A stretch of 7,455 nucleotides of DNA from Blastocatellia bacterium. GTDB taxonomy: Bacteria > Acidobacteriota > Blastocatellia > Chloracidobacteriales > JADJPF01. The position numbers were made by a program, and so were the translations under genes. The DNA is taken from NCBI GenBank assembly GCA_016789295.1, contig JAEUQL010000173.1, positions 1 to 7,455 of the forward strand. Reading direction: 5' to 3'. Positions 1 through 6,383 of this stretch are shown here, piece after piece; the stretch's first letter is position 1, and every line of letters begins with the position of its first letter. The notes below the pieces were generated by a model. That model had not been told where the DNA came from. It did no database searches and saw only the letters and a list, made by a program, of their open reading frames with translations.

Positions 1-2066
1 TTGAAAAGATGCCAAAATTGGCTACCTCTTGCACTGTGCAAGTGACAGATGGAATGGTAGTCACCACGAACAGTCAGGAAGTGCTTGAAGCAAGAAAGGG
101 GATGCTAGACTTCATTTTAGGCAACCATCCACTAGATTGTCCTGTCTGTGACAAGGGAGGACAGTGTGAACTTCAAGACACCGTCTTTGATCATGGGACT
201 GTCTATGCTCATTATCAAGTGAAGAAAAATGATACTCCAGAATGGAGGCTGTCGCCATTTATTGCTTATGATCCACAGAGGTGTGTCAAATGCTACAGGT
301 GCATAAGAATGTGCACTGAAGTGATGGATGTGAATGCTCTTGGCAAGATATTTCGTGGCACACACGAGGTCATAGGCCCTTACGGGATGGACAAAGGCTA
401 TTCGCTCGACTGTGAGCAGTGTGGAAACTGTGTAGAGGTATGTCCAGTAGGCGCACTCCTTTCCGTAGATTCGCGCTTCAAATCCAGACCTTGGGACATG
501 AGAGAGACAAACACAACTTGCACCTACTGTGCCGATGGTTGCCAGATGAGGCTTGGGACTCGTGGATCGGAATATGTCAGAGTAGCTTCAAAAGACATGA
601 AAGGGATCAATGGTGAATTTCTCTGTGTCAAAGGTCGTTATGGCTGCTCGTTTATAAGCAGTCCAGAACGCATCACAAAGCCAATGGTCAGGCGCGATGG
701 CCAGTTGAGAGAGGTTTCTTGGGAAGAGGCTCTCAAGTACGCAGCAGCAAGACTGAAAGAGATCATTGCCAGAGATGGCAGCAATGCTGTTGCAGTACTT
801 GGCAGTGCAAGACTTACAAATGAATCAAATTTTACTTTGAGGCGGTTTGCAGAACGTGCAATAGCTACTCCTTACTTTGGACAGCTTTCTGATGTAGAGC
901 TAGATAGGTTTTTTGCTAATCTCACTGCTCCAGTAGCGACTCATGAAGAGGTCAAGAAGGCAAAGACCATATTGATGATAGGTGGTGATCCTACAGAACA
1001 GAACCCACTTTCGGGAATGGTGATACGTTATGCAGTACGCAAGAATGAAGCAAAGCTGCTGATGGTGAACTCTCGCCGTACAAAGATTGCAAGAAGACAG
1101 GCTGAGCAGTTCCTACACATCAGACCTTATTCAGAGGCTGCGATACTAGCCGCGCTTCTTGAAACCGACACAGCAAAACTTGGCCAGTATGCAGAGCTTG
1201 CAAAGGTGAAAGTTGCACAGTTAGAGCAACTGCGACAGACTCTTTCTGAGAGCGACGACCTGGTAATAGTAGTTGGGCCAGAGCTGAGAGGTACTGCACT
1301 GGAGGCGGCTGCACAGCTTGCTGGAGTGCTTAACAACGAACGTGCAAGGACGATCAAGTATCTACCACTTCCTCCATACAACAATTCTGTAGGTTCTGTC
1401 GATGTGGGTCTCAAGGCCAATGGACATGCTTTGAAGCTCGGTTTTGGTTCACAGATAAAAGCTCTCTATCTTGCTGGAAGTAATCCAGTTGAGCAGTATG
1501 GCTCAGAGTGGAGAGACGCTTTGTCAAAGCTGAGTTTCCTTGCGGTTGCAGAACTCTTTATGACAGAGACTGCACAGATGGCCGATGTGGTTTTTCCAGT
1601 AAATAGCTTTGCCGAACAGGATGGCACATACACCAACTCTGTTGGGCAAGTTCAGCTTGTAAGGCGTGCTATTGAGGGAAGTGGACAGACACGCCCAGAC
1701 TGGATGGTTATTAACGCGCTTGCACGCGATATGGGAGCCGATATTGGTGCAAAAGGTTCAGCAGCAGGCATACTTCGTGATATAGCAGCAGAAGTGCCTG
1801 GTTATGATGGAATAACTTTTGATCGAATTAAAAAAGAAGGAGCACTACAGACTAAAAGAGCAGTAGTTGCTACAGGTTCAAAAGAGCAACTACTCGAAGC
1901 TTTGAGAGCGGCTTGCTCAAAGATTGATACCAGAGTCGATCTCAACTACGAAATTGTAGAACAAGGAACGGGTCTGTTCCGCATTGGCACTATGGCAAAG
2001 CACTCACCCGTTATGCACGAAGCTTTTGTAGAGTCAACAGTATCTTTGGAAACTGTAAGTGCTTAA
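1..2066 (+). CDS. nuoG: NADH-quinone oxidoreductase subunit G, 5'-partial
   Basis: Large iron-sulfur subunit of the peripheral arm of complex I; it passes electrons from the NADH module (NuoE/F) towards the quinone site. The frame is open from base 1 (..T-GAA-AAG-ATG), and the ATG at 9 is internal: Glu-Lys-Met-Pro-Lys-Leu matches the middle of the family's 2Fe-2S domain, so about 50-60 residues, including three N1b cysteines, are upstream. Counting that ATG as residue 1: C8 is the last N1b ligand; H40, C44, C47 and C53 form the N5 His-Cys3 motif; C92/C95/C98/C102 and C135/C138/C141/C145 form two 4Fe-4S motifs; C171/C174/C178 plus C206 (C-x2-C-x3-C-x27-C) is the N7 motif. A degenerate molybdopterin-oxidoreductase fold follows (about 215-575), with conserved blocks near 325-360, 487-498 and 519-549. 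The protein is shorter than E. coli NuoG (about 900 aa) and nearer the mitochondrial 75-kDa form. A terminator follows 9 bases after the stop. The extra 4Fe-4S motif is unusual for complex I. Identity is very secure. Confidence 0.97.
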   Translation, partial: EKMPKLATSCTVQVTDGMVVTTNSQEVLEARKGMLDFILGNHPLDCPVCDKGGQCELQDTVFDHGTVYAHYQVKKNDTPEWRLSPFIAYDPQRCVKCYRCIRMCTEVMDVNALGKIFRGTHEVIGPYGMDKGYSLDCEQCGNCVEVCPVGALLSVDSRFKSRPWDMRETNTTCTYCADGCQMRLGTRGSEYVRVASKDMKGINGEFLCVKGRYGCSFISSPERITKPMVRRDGQLREVSWEEALKYAAARLKEIIARDGSNAVAVLGSARLTNESNFTLRRFAERAIATPYFGQLSDVELDRFFANLTAPVATHEEVKKAKTILMIGGDPTEQNPLSGMVIRYAVRKNEAKLLMVNSRRTKIARRQAEQFLHIRPYSEAAILAALLETDTAKLGQYAELAKVKVAQLEQLRQTLSESDDLVIVVGPELRGTALEAAAQLAGVLNNERARTIKYLPLPPYNNSVGSVDVGLKANGHALKLGFGSQIKALYLAGSNPVEQYGSEWRDALSKLSFLAVAELFMTETAQMADVVFPVNSFAEQDGTYTNSVGQVQLVRRAIEGSGQTRPDWMVINALARDMGADIGAKGSAAGILRDIAAEVPGYDGITFDRIKKEGALQTKRAVVATGSKEQLLEALRAACSKIDTRVDLNYEIVEQGTGLFRIGTMAKHSPVMHEAFVESTVSLETVSA

Positions 2067-2075
2067 AAATAGTTT

Positions 2076-2108
2076 CAGATAGACTACTCAAGGTAGTCTA
2101 TCTGTTTT
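2076..2108 (+). terminator. Rho-independent terminator after nuoG
   Basis: A perfect 12-bp inverted repeat (CAGATAGACTAC at 2076-2087 and GTAGTCTATCTG at 2093-2104) encloses a 5-base loop (TCAAG) and is followed at once by TTTT (2105-2108) and a T-rich stretch. It starts 9 bases past the nuoG stop codon, where an intrinsic terminator is expected. The stem is long but only moderately GC-rich (5 of 12 pairs), and the T-run is short, so termination could be partial. The opposite strand also has a T-rich tail (complement of the A-run at 2065-2069), so weak bidirectional action is possible. No gene faces it from downstream in this window. Confidence 0.75.
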
Positions 2109-2137
2109 GCTATACTTTGCTATAGAGTGAAGAGGTT

Positions 2138-2164
2138 TTCTCTTAATAGAGAATAAATAGAGAA
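2138..2164. repeat. Short dyad and 11-base-phased direct repeat in the nuoG-nuoH spacer
   Basis: A perfect 6-bp dyad, TTCTCT (2138-2143) - TAAT - AGAGAA (2148-2153), overlaps a direct repeat of AATAGAGAA at 2145-2153 and 2156-2164. The two copies start 11 bases apart, about one helical turn, so they would lie on the same face of the DNA. The pair lies just upstream of the candidate nuoH promoter. This could be an operator or an AT-rich UP-like element, but short A/T/G-rich repeats also arise by chance, and no known regulator site is recognised. Confidence 0.3.
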
Positions 2165-2179
2165 ATAGGCCGCAAATGA

Positions 2180-2208
2180 TTGCAAAGTGAACGCTTCTTC
2201 TGCATAAT
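2180..2208 (+). promoter_or_regulatory. Candidate sigma-70-type promoter for nuoH onward
   Basis: TTGCAA at 2180-2185 (4 of 6 to the -35 consensus TTGACA) is separated by exactly 17 bases from CATAAT at 2203-2208 (5 of 6 to the -10 consensus TATAAT). An AT-rich stretch lies upstream (2153-2170). It lies downstream of the nuoG terminator and would start transcription near 2215, giving a leader of about 80 bases before the nuoH ATG. The position makes sense because nuoH would otherwise depend on read-through. Such matches occur by chance in AT-leaning DNA, and the organism's sigma-factor preferences are unknown, so this is a candidate only. Confidence 0.35.
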
Positions 2209-2282
2209 CTTCTGCTTTGAGGCTAAGTCGATCAAAAGGCTCCAAAACTTCTGCTGCAAGATTAATTCTCATCTGCAATTCG

Positions 2283-2289
2283 AAAAGAG
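2283..2289 (+). promoter_or_regulatory. Ribosome binding site deciding the nuoH start
   Basis: AAAAGAG at 2283-2289 is a modest purine-rich Shine-Dalgarno-like site, 7 bases before the ATG at 2297. It supports that ATG over the in-frame TTG at 2180, whose extra 39 residues (rich in Cys and Phe, no membrane-protein N-terminal pattern) do not look like NuoH. Confidence 0.5.
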
Positions 2290-2296
2290 CGATACT

Positions 2297-3322
2297 ATGC
2301 TGACTACAGATATTCTAATCGAATGGTTAGTTAAGATAGGGGTTGTCTTCTTCATTCTGATGACCGCTATTGCTTATGTTGTGTTGCTTGAAAGGCGTCT
2401 GCTTGGGTTTATCCAGATGAGGCTTGGTCCAAACCGTGTAGGCCCATTTGGCCTTCTGCAACCACTTGCCGATGGACTCAAGTTTCTCTTCAAAGAAGAC
2501 ATAGTACCATTAGAAGCCGACAAAGCTTTATATGTTTTGGCTCCAATGATAGCACTTGTTCCAGCTTTAATGACTATTTCGGTCATTCCATTTGGAGACA
2601 AGATAGTAATTTTGGGGCGAGAGATTGCACTCCATATTACTTCGGTGAATGTGGGGCTGCTTGTCGTTTTTGCTTTGACAAGCTTGGGAGTCTATGGCAT
2701 AGCCCTAGCAGGCTGGTCTTCAAACAGTAAATACTCTCTGATGGGTGGCTTGAGGTCTTCAGCACAACTGATAAGTTATGAGCTTGCACTGAGCTTATCT
2801 GTAGTTGGAGTGATCATCTTCAGTGGTTCGCTCGACCTTGTAGAAGTAGTCAAGCAGCAGAACAGTTTCTGGCTTGGCTTTATTCCCAAATGGAATATCT
2901 TTACCCAACCAATAGGTTTTCTCATCTTTCTGATAGCAGCTATAGCCGAAACCAACAGAGTACCTTTTGACTTGCCAGAAGCAGAGACTGAGCTTGTAGC
3001 TGGTTTTCACACCGAATATAGTTCGATGAAGTTTGCAATGTTCTTCATTGCAGAGTATGCCAATATGGTTACAGCATCGTCTATGGCTACACTACTCTTT
3101 CTGGGTGGTTGGTATGGGCCTTTCGTGGATAAATTCCCTTTACTTGGCCCAATCTATTTCTCTTTGAAGATACTCTTTTTCCTCTTCCTCTATATATGGT
3201 TGCGTGGAACGTTACCAAGGTTTCGCTATGACCAGTTGATGAGGTTTGGTTGGAAGTTTCTGATCCCTGTTGCACTTGCCAATGTTGTTCTTGTAGCAGG
3301 GCTGGCACTGCTCATCTACTAA
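2297..3322 (+). CDS. nuoH: NADH-quinone oxidoreductase subunit H
   Basis: Membrane subunit (ND1 family) that forms most of the quinone-access chamber with NuoB and NuoD and the first part of the proton path. The product is 341 aa, close to the usual 325-350. Family blocks in order: the ERRLLGFIQMRLGPNRVGP segment (32-50) leading into LLQPLADGLKF (53-63); GLRSSAQLISYELALSLS (151-168), with E162 in the conserved Tyr-Glu pair; AETNRVPFDLPEAETELVAG (217-236), the cytoplasmic loop carrying conserved acidic quinone-site residues, then FHTEYSSMKFAMFFIAEYAN (237-256); and WLRGTLPRFRYDQLM (311-325) before the last membrane helix. About eight hydrophobic segments are visible, as expected. The start at 2297 gives the typical hydrophobic N-terminus; the longer TTG form is rejected. 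It is the first gene after the terminator and putative promoter, and it is followed after only 23 bases by nuoJ, with no nuoI. Identity is certain; only the start carries slight doubt. Confidence 0.97.
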   Translation: MLTTDILIEWLVKIGVVFFILMTAIAYVVLLERRLLGFIQMRLGPNRVGPFGLLQPLADGLKFLFKEDIVPLEADKALYVLAPMIALVPALMTISVIPFGDKIVILGREIALHITSVNVGLLVVFALTSLGVYGIALAGWSSNSKYSLMGGLRSSAQLISYELALSLSVVGVIIFSGSLDLVEVVKQQNSFWLGFIPKWNIFTQPIGFLIFLIAAIAETNRVPFDLPEAETELVAGFHTEYSSMKFAMFFIAEYANMVTASSMATLLFLGGWYGPFVDKFPLLGPIYFSLKILFFLFLYIWLRGTLPRFRYDQLMRFGWKFLIPVALANVVLVAGLALLIY

Positions 3323-3345
3323 TACTTAAGTGCTGGGAGTAAATA

Positions 3346-3918
3346 ATGGAGAAGGTTTTTTTCATAATCATAGCTAGTCTCTCAGTAGCCGCAGCACTGA
3401 GTGTGGTTGCACAGCGCAACACGCTCTACAGTGCATTCTCGCTGATCGGCCTTTTTGGCTGTCTTGCTGTTGCATACATAACTCTTCAAGCCCACTTGAT
3501 TGCAGCAATTCAAGTAATAGTCTATGCCGGAGCCATAATGGTTCTGTTTGTTTTTGTGATCATGTTGCTCAACATTCGTGAAGAAGAGTTACGTGTAGAC
3601 CGCAATCGGCTCCTGATATTTTCGGTGCCTTTAGGTGGGCTACTTTTTGGTTTGATCTATTTTGGTCTCAAGAACTTTAAGATTGATGAGATCAAAGGTG
3701 CACCTGTCGGCACAAGTGAAGCCATCGGTCAAGGGCTGTTTAGCAAATATCTTCTTCCGTTTGAAGTAACGTCGATCCTTATCCTACTAGCCATAGTTGG
3801 TTCTGTAGTACTAGCTCGCAGGGAGAAAGATGGAGACATTGAGGATATTGAGGACGACGAGCAAGTAGTAAAAGTGTCAATGGCAGAAAAGTCAAAGGTT
3901 GAAGAGACTAAGGAGTAG
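3346..3918 (+). CDS. nuoJ: NADH-quinone oxidoreductase subunit J
   Basis: Membrane subunit (ND6 family) that couples the quinone-reduction module to the proton-pumping subunits. The product is 190 aa with about five hydrophobic helices (roughly 4-22, 29-47, 50-76, 89-107 and 140-157). The diagnostic third helix reads VIVYAGAIMVLFVFVIMLLN (58-77) and includes the conserved Tyr60 near the pi-bulge described for ND6. After residue 157 the chain becomes a charged tail of about 33 residues (Asp/Glu/Lys-rich, predicted soluble), a length and composition that vary in this family. A clear Shine-Dalgarno GGGAG (3335-3339) stands 6 bases before the ATG. The gene begins 23 bases after nuoH and ends 3 bases before nuoK, so the two are surely co-transcribed. 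The canonical neighbour nuoI is missing upstream. Confidence 0.96.
   Translation: MEKVFFIIIASLSVAAALSVVAQRNTLYSAFSLIGLFGCLAVAYITLQAHLIAAIQVIVYAGAIMVLFVFVIMLLNIREEELRVDRNRLLIFSVPLGGLLFGLIYFGLKNFKIDEIKGAPVGTSEAIGQGLFSKYLLPFEVTSILILLAIVGSVVLARREKDGDIEDIEDDEQVVKVSMAEKSKVEETKE
3910..3915 (+). promoter_or_regulatory. Strong Shine-Dalgarno site for nuoK inside the nuoJ end
   Basis: AAGGAG at 3910-3915 is a near-consensus Shine-Dalgarno site whose last bases form the final Lys-Glu codons of nuoJ. It is followed by the nuoJ stop (3916-3918) and, 6 bases after the motif, by the nuoK ATG at 3922. This arrangement favours coupled translation of NuoJ and NuoK. Confidence 0.8.
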
Positions 3919-3921
3919 GTT

Positions 3922-4224
3922 ATGGTACCACTTTCATGGTATTTGATACTGAGTGCTATCCTGTTCACAATAGGTGCTGTAGGTGTGTTCTTAAAGCGCA
4001 ACGTTATTACAATATTTATGTGTATAGAGTTGATGCTCAATGCTGTTAACTTGACGCTGGTAGCATTTTCGAGTTTCTACAAGCAAGTTTACGGACAGCT
4101 TTTTGTTTTTATAGTAATGACAGTTGCGGCTGCAGAAGCTGGTGTTGGACTGGCACTAGTTATCTCGGTCTTTCGCAACCGTGAAACGCTTGATGTTGAC
4201 AAGTCCAATATTCTCAAACTCTAA
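3922..4224 (+). CDS. nuoK: NADH-quinone oxidoreductase subunit K
   Basis: Small three-helix membrane subunit (ND4L family) of complex I; it forms part of the proton pathway between NuoJ and the antiporter-like subunits. The length is exactly 100 aa, as in E. coli. The two key membrane glutamates are in place: E36 in the CIELMLNAVNL block (34-44) and E72 in AAAEAGVGLAL (69-79). Hydrophobic segments are at about 5-23, 28-50 and 58-83, followed by a short polar C-terminus. The ATG at 3922 is fixed by the near-consensus Shine-Dalgarno 6 bases upstream and by a normal N-terminus. It lies 3 bases after nuoJ and 45 bases before nuoL; that gap holds a hairpin. Nothing is odd in the protein itself. 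Confidence 0.97.
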   Translation: MVPLSWYLILSAILFTIGAVGVFLKRNVITIFMCIELMLNAVNLTLVAFSSFYKQVYGQLFVFIVMTVAAAEAGVGLALVISVFRNRETLDVDKSNILKL

Positions 4225-4225
4225 A

Positions 4226-4242
4226 AAGGCCAGCTTGGCCTT
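4226..4242. other. Intercistronic hairpin between nuoK and nuoL
   Basis: A perfect 7-bp inverted repeat, AAGGCCA (4226-4232) and TGGCCTT (4236-4242), closes a GCT loop two bases after the nuoK stop. On the + strand no T-run follows, so it is not a standard terminator for this operon; it may act as an mRNA stabiliser or processing site, or as a partial attenuator. Read on the - strand the stem runs into five Ts, a weak terminator-like pattern, but no gene is read in that direction. The structure is seen directly; its function is inferred. Confidence 0.45.
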
Positions 4243-4269
4243 ACGCCTTCCTAAAAGTGTGGTGTTGCA

Positions 4270-6342
4270 ATGCTAAAGGTTATAGTTTTTGCACCTCTCT
4301 TAGGTGCAGCGATACTTGGTCTTTTTGGTAACAAGATGTCCGAAAGGTTGATCGGACTGATTGCATGTTCGTCGGTAGGGGTCTCTGCCATAGCAGCTTT
4401 TGTTGCTTTCAGCAAGCTGCTAGGTGTTCAACCAGACTCAGGGGGCGTGCGCCGCATAAGCGAGACACTCTTTACGTGGATAAGTGTTGGCACTTTCCGT
4501 GCAGACTTTGGTTTTGTACTCGACCCGTTGTCTGGTGTGATGATCCTCTTTGTCACAGGTGTAGGCTTTTTGATACACATGTTTGCAACGGGCTATATGA
4601 GTCACGATCCAGGGTTTTGGAGATTCTTTGCATACATGAATCTGTTTATGTTCATGATGCTGACTCTGGTGCTTGGTGACAATTTCCTGATGATGTTTGT
4701 AGGCTGGGAAGGTGTAGGACTCTGCTCCTATCTGTTGATAGGCTATTTCTTCACTTTGCCATCTGCAGGTGATGCAGCCAAAAAAGCCTTTGTGGTAAAT
4801 AGGATTGGCGATTTTGGTATTGCCTTGGCAATGATGCTCATCTTCTACAAGTTTGGAACTATCAGCTTTATTGACAAAGAAGGTCTAGTAGGAGTCTTTA
4901 CCAAAGCTGCAACGATGCCAGTTGAAGCTCTCACCTTCTCCAGCCTTTGGGCAGGGGGGTTGACAACAATAGCAATACTGCTCTTCATAGGTGCCACTGG
5001 AAAGAGCGCACAGATTCCTCTGTTTGTATGGTTGCCAGACGCAATGGCTGGTCCAACTCCTGTGTCTGCACTCATACATGCTGCAACAATGGTGACAGCC
5101 GGTGTCTACATGATTGTGCGTTCGAACGCCATATATGCTAAAGCTCCTATGGCACTCACAATAGTAGCAATCGTAGGTGCGCTCACTGCAATATTTGCCG
5201 CGACCATAGGACTTTCACAGTGGGACATCAAGAAAGTGCTTGCTTACTCGACAGTTTCACAGCTTGGCTATATGTTCCTGGCTTGTGGTGCTGGGGCTTT
5301 CACGGCAGGATTTTTCCACGTAGTTACTCACGCTTTCTTCAAGGCACTTCTCTTTCTAGGTTCTGGTAGTGTTATACATTCAATGCACCATGAACAGAAC
5401 ATGGCACACATGGGTGGACTAAAGAAGTATTTGAAGATCACTTTTGCAACTATGGGAGTAGGAACTTTGGCCATATCTGGGTTTCCACTTCTTTCAGGAT
5501 TTTTCAGCAAAGATGAGATTTTGTGGAAAGTAAAAAGTTCACCAATACTTCCAAGTAATCTAGGTTTGATACTTTGGCTAATAGGGCTTGTCACTGCAGC
5601 CATCACAGCAATCTATATGACAAGAATGATGGTGATAACCTTCTTTGGTGAAGAGCGGTTCAGAAACAACCACGGCTCTCATGACGGCCATCACGGTGAC
5701 GATCATCACGATGATCATCACAGCCACGGACATGGCGGCGACCCGCACGAATCACCACTAGTAATGACAGTTCCATTGATGGTTCTGGCGGTGCTGTCAG
5801 TAGTGGGTGGTTTTGTAGGTATTCCAGAAGCACTGGCTGAAAAGATTGTGCCACATTCGCTGCACGACTATACACACAGTTTCTATAAGTTCCTTGATCC
5901 AATACTCACTCCAATAGCTGCCTCTCCAGGCAACGTGACTGGAGCACTTGCACAGGATCACCATGCCGAATTGATGTCAACTGTCTATTCAACAATAGTG
6001 GCACTGCTTGCCATAGCTATAGGATTTTTCCTCTTCAGAGACAAGCCACTGATGACAATGCCAAGACTTCTTGAGCAGAAGTACTATATTGATGAGATCT
6101 ATGATGCTTTCATAGTGAACCCACTCAAGAGCATATCTACCACTGTTTTGTGGAAGGTAGTCGATGTTGGAATAATAGATGGAATTGTCAATGGACTAGC
6201 AAAGTTTGTAGGTTTTACAAGTCGCTTGACACGTGAGTTTCAGTCTGGGTTCACACGCTCTTATGCTGTCTTTATCTTTGTTGGTGCTGTTACGGTTCTG
6301 GGCTACTTTGTAGGTTATCTTGTTTTCAATGCGTTGCGTTAA
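4270..6342 (+). CDS. nuoL: NADH-quinone oxidoreductase subunit L
   Basis: Distal antiporter-like proton-pumping subunit (ND5 family, related to MrpA) with the long lateral helix that braces the membrane arm. The product is 690 aa, slightly longer than E. coli NuoL (613 aa). Key ion-path residues are present: E147 in FVGWEGVGLCSYLLIGYF (143-160), D181 after NRIG, K245 in the GATGKSAQIPLFVWLPDAM block (241-259), H270, K358 in THAFFKALLFLG (353-364) and K414 in FFSKDE (411-416). The C-terminal YYIDEIYDAFIVNP block (605-618) leads into the lateral-helix region and last membrane helix, typical of NuoL rather than NuoM or NuoN. An inserted His/Asp-rich loop (468-493) follows the helix ending TRMMVITFFG. 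The start gives the usual hydrophobic N-terminus, but no good Shine-Dalgarno is visible (the upstream bases are GTGTGGTGTTGCA), which may reduce initiation or rely on translation of nuoK. Identity is secure. Confidence 0.97.
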   Translation: MLKVIVFAPLLGAAILGLFGNKMSERLIGLIACSSVGVSAIAAFVAFSKLLGVQPDSGGVRRISETLFTWISVGTFRADFGFVLDPLSGVMILFVTGVGFLIHMFATGYMSHDPGFWRFFAYMNLFMFMMLTLVLGDNFLMMFVGWEGVGLCSYLLIGYFFTLPSAGDAAKKAFVVNRIGDFGIALAMMLIFYKFGTISFIDKEGLVGVFTKAATMPVEALTFSSLWAGGLTTIAILLFIGATGKSAQIPLFVWLPDAMAGPTPVSALIHAATMVTAGVYMIVRSNAIYAKAPMALTIVAIVGALTAIFAATIGLSQWDIKKVLAYSTVSQLGYMFLACGAGAFTAGFFHVVTHAFFKALLFLGSGSVIHSMHHEQNMAHMGGLKKYLKITFATMGVGTLAISGFPLLSGFFSKDEILWKVKSSPILPSNLGLILWLIGLVTAAITAIYMTRMMVITFFGEERFRNNHGSHDGHHGDDHHDDHHSHGHGGDPHESPLVMTVPLMVLAVLSVVGGFVGIPEALAEKIVPHSLHDYTHSFYKFLDPILTPIAASPGNVTGALAQDHHAELMSTVYSTIVALLAIAIGFFLFRDKPLMTMPRLLEQKYYIDEIYDAFIVNPLKSISTTVLWKVVDVGIIDGIVNGLAKFVGFTSRLTREFQSGFTRSYAVFIFVGAVTVLGYFVGYLVFNALR
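5671..5748 (+). other. His/Asp-rich loop coding segment in nuoL
   Basis: Codons for NuoL residues 468-493 contain 11 histidines and 6 aspartates in 26 residues, between a hydrophobic helix ending near 460 and the next starting near 496. The DNA is locally repetitive (GATCATCAC at 5701-5709, repeated at 5713-5721), which suggests growth by codon duplication. His-containing loops before a His-Glu-Ser-Pro motif are common at this point in NuoL, but this one is long. It could bind divalent metal; that is inference from composition only. Confidence 0.6.
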
Positions 6343-6383
6343 ATGAACCCAGTTTGTAAATAGTAGGTTTTAGGAAATAGAAT

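Noticed and set aside
9..11. ATG at 9 as the true nuoG start
   Set aside because: The frame is open upstream, and the residues around it match the interior of the 2Fe-2S domain. Starting here would remove three of the four N1b ligands, so the gene is cut by the window edge.
132..365. Minus-strand ORF (77 aa) and the other minus-strand or off-frame ORFs over the nuo genes
   Set aside because: They lie wholly or mostly within strongly conserved nuo coding sequence, show no recognisable domains and have no convincing start signals; they are shadows.
2198..2276. Repeated TTCTGC/ATCTGC hexamers (2198, 2210, 2249, 2271) in the nuoH leader
   Set aside because: Spacing is irregular (12, 39 and 22 bases), and hexamers of this kind recur by chance; no structure or known site is formed.
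2180..2296. 39-residue N-terminal extension of NuoH from a TTG start
   Set aside because: It has no similarity to NuoH N-termini, would give an over-long protein, and overlaps the candidate promoter. The ATG at 2297 has a purine-rich site at proper spacing.
5701..5716. GATCATC-AC-GATGATC inverted repeat inside nuoL
   Set aside because: It is a by-product of alternating Asp and His codons in the His-rich loop, in the middle of a coding region.
6343..6363. Six-codon ORF immediately after the nuoL stop
   Set aside because: Too short to support, with no ribosome site of its own and no attenuator structure after it.
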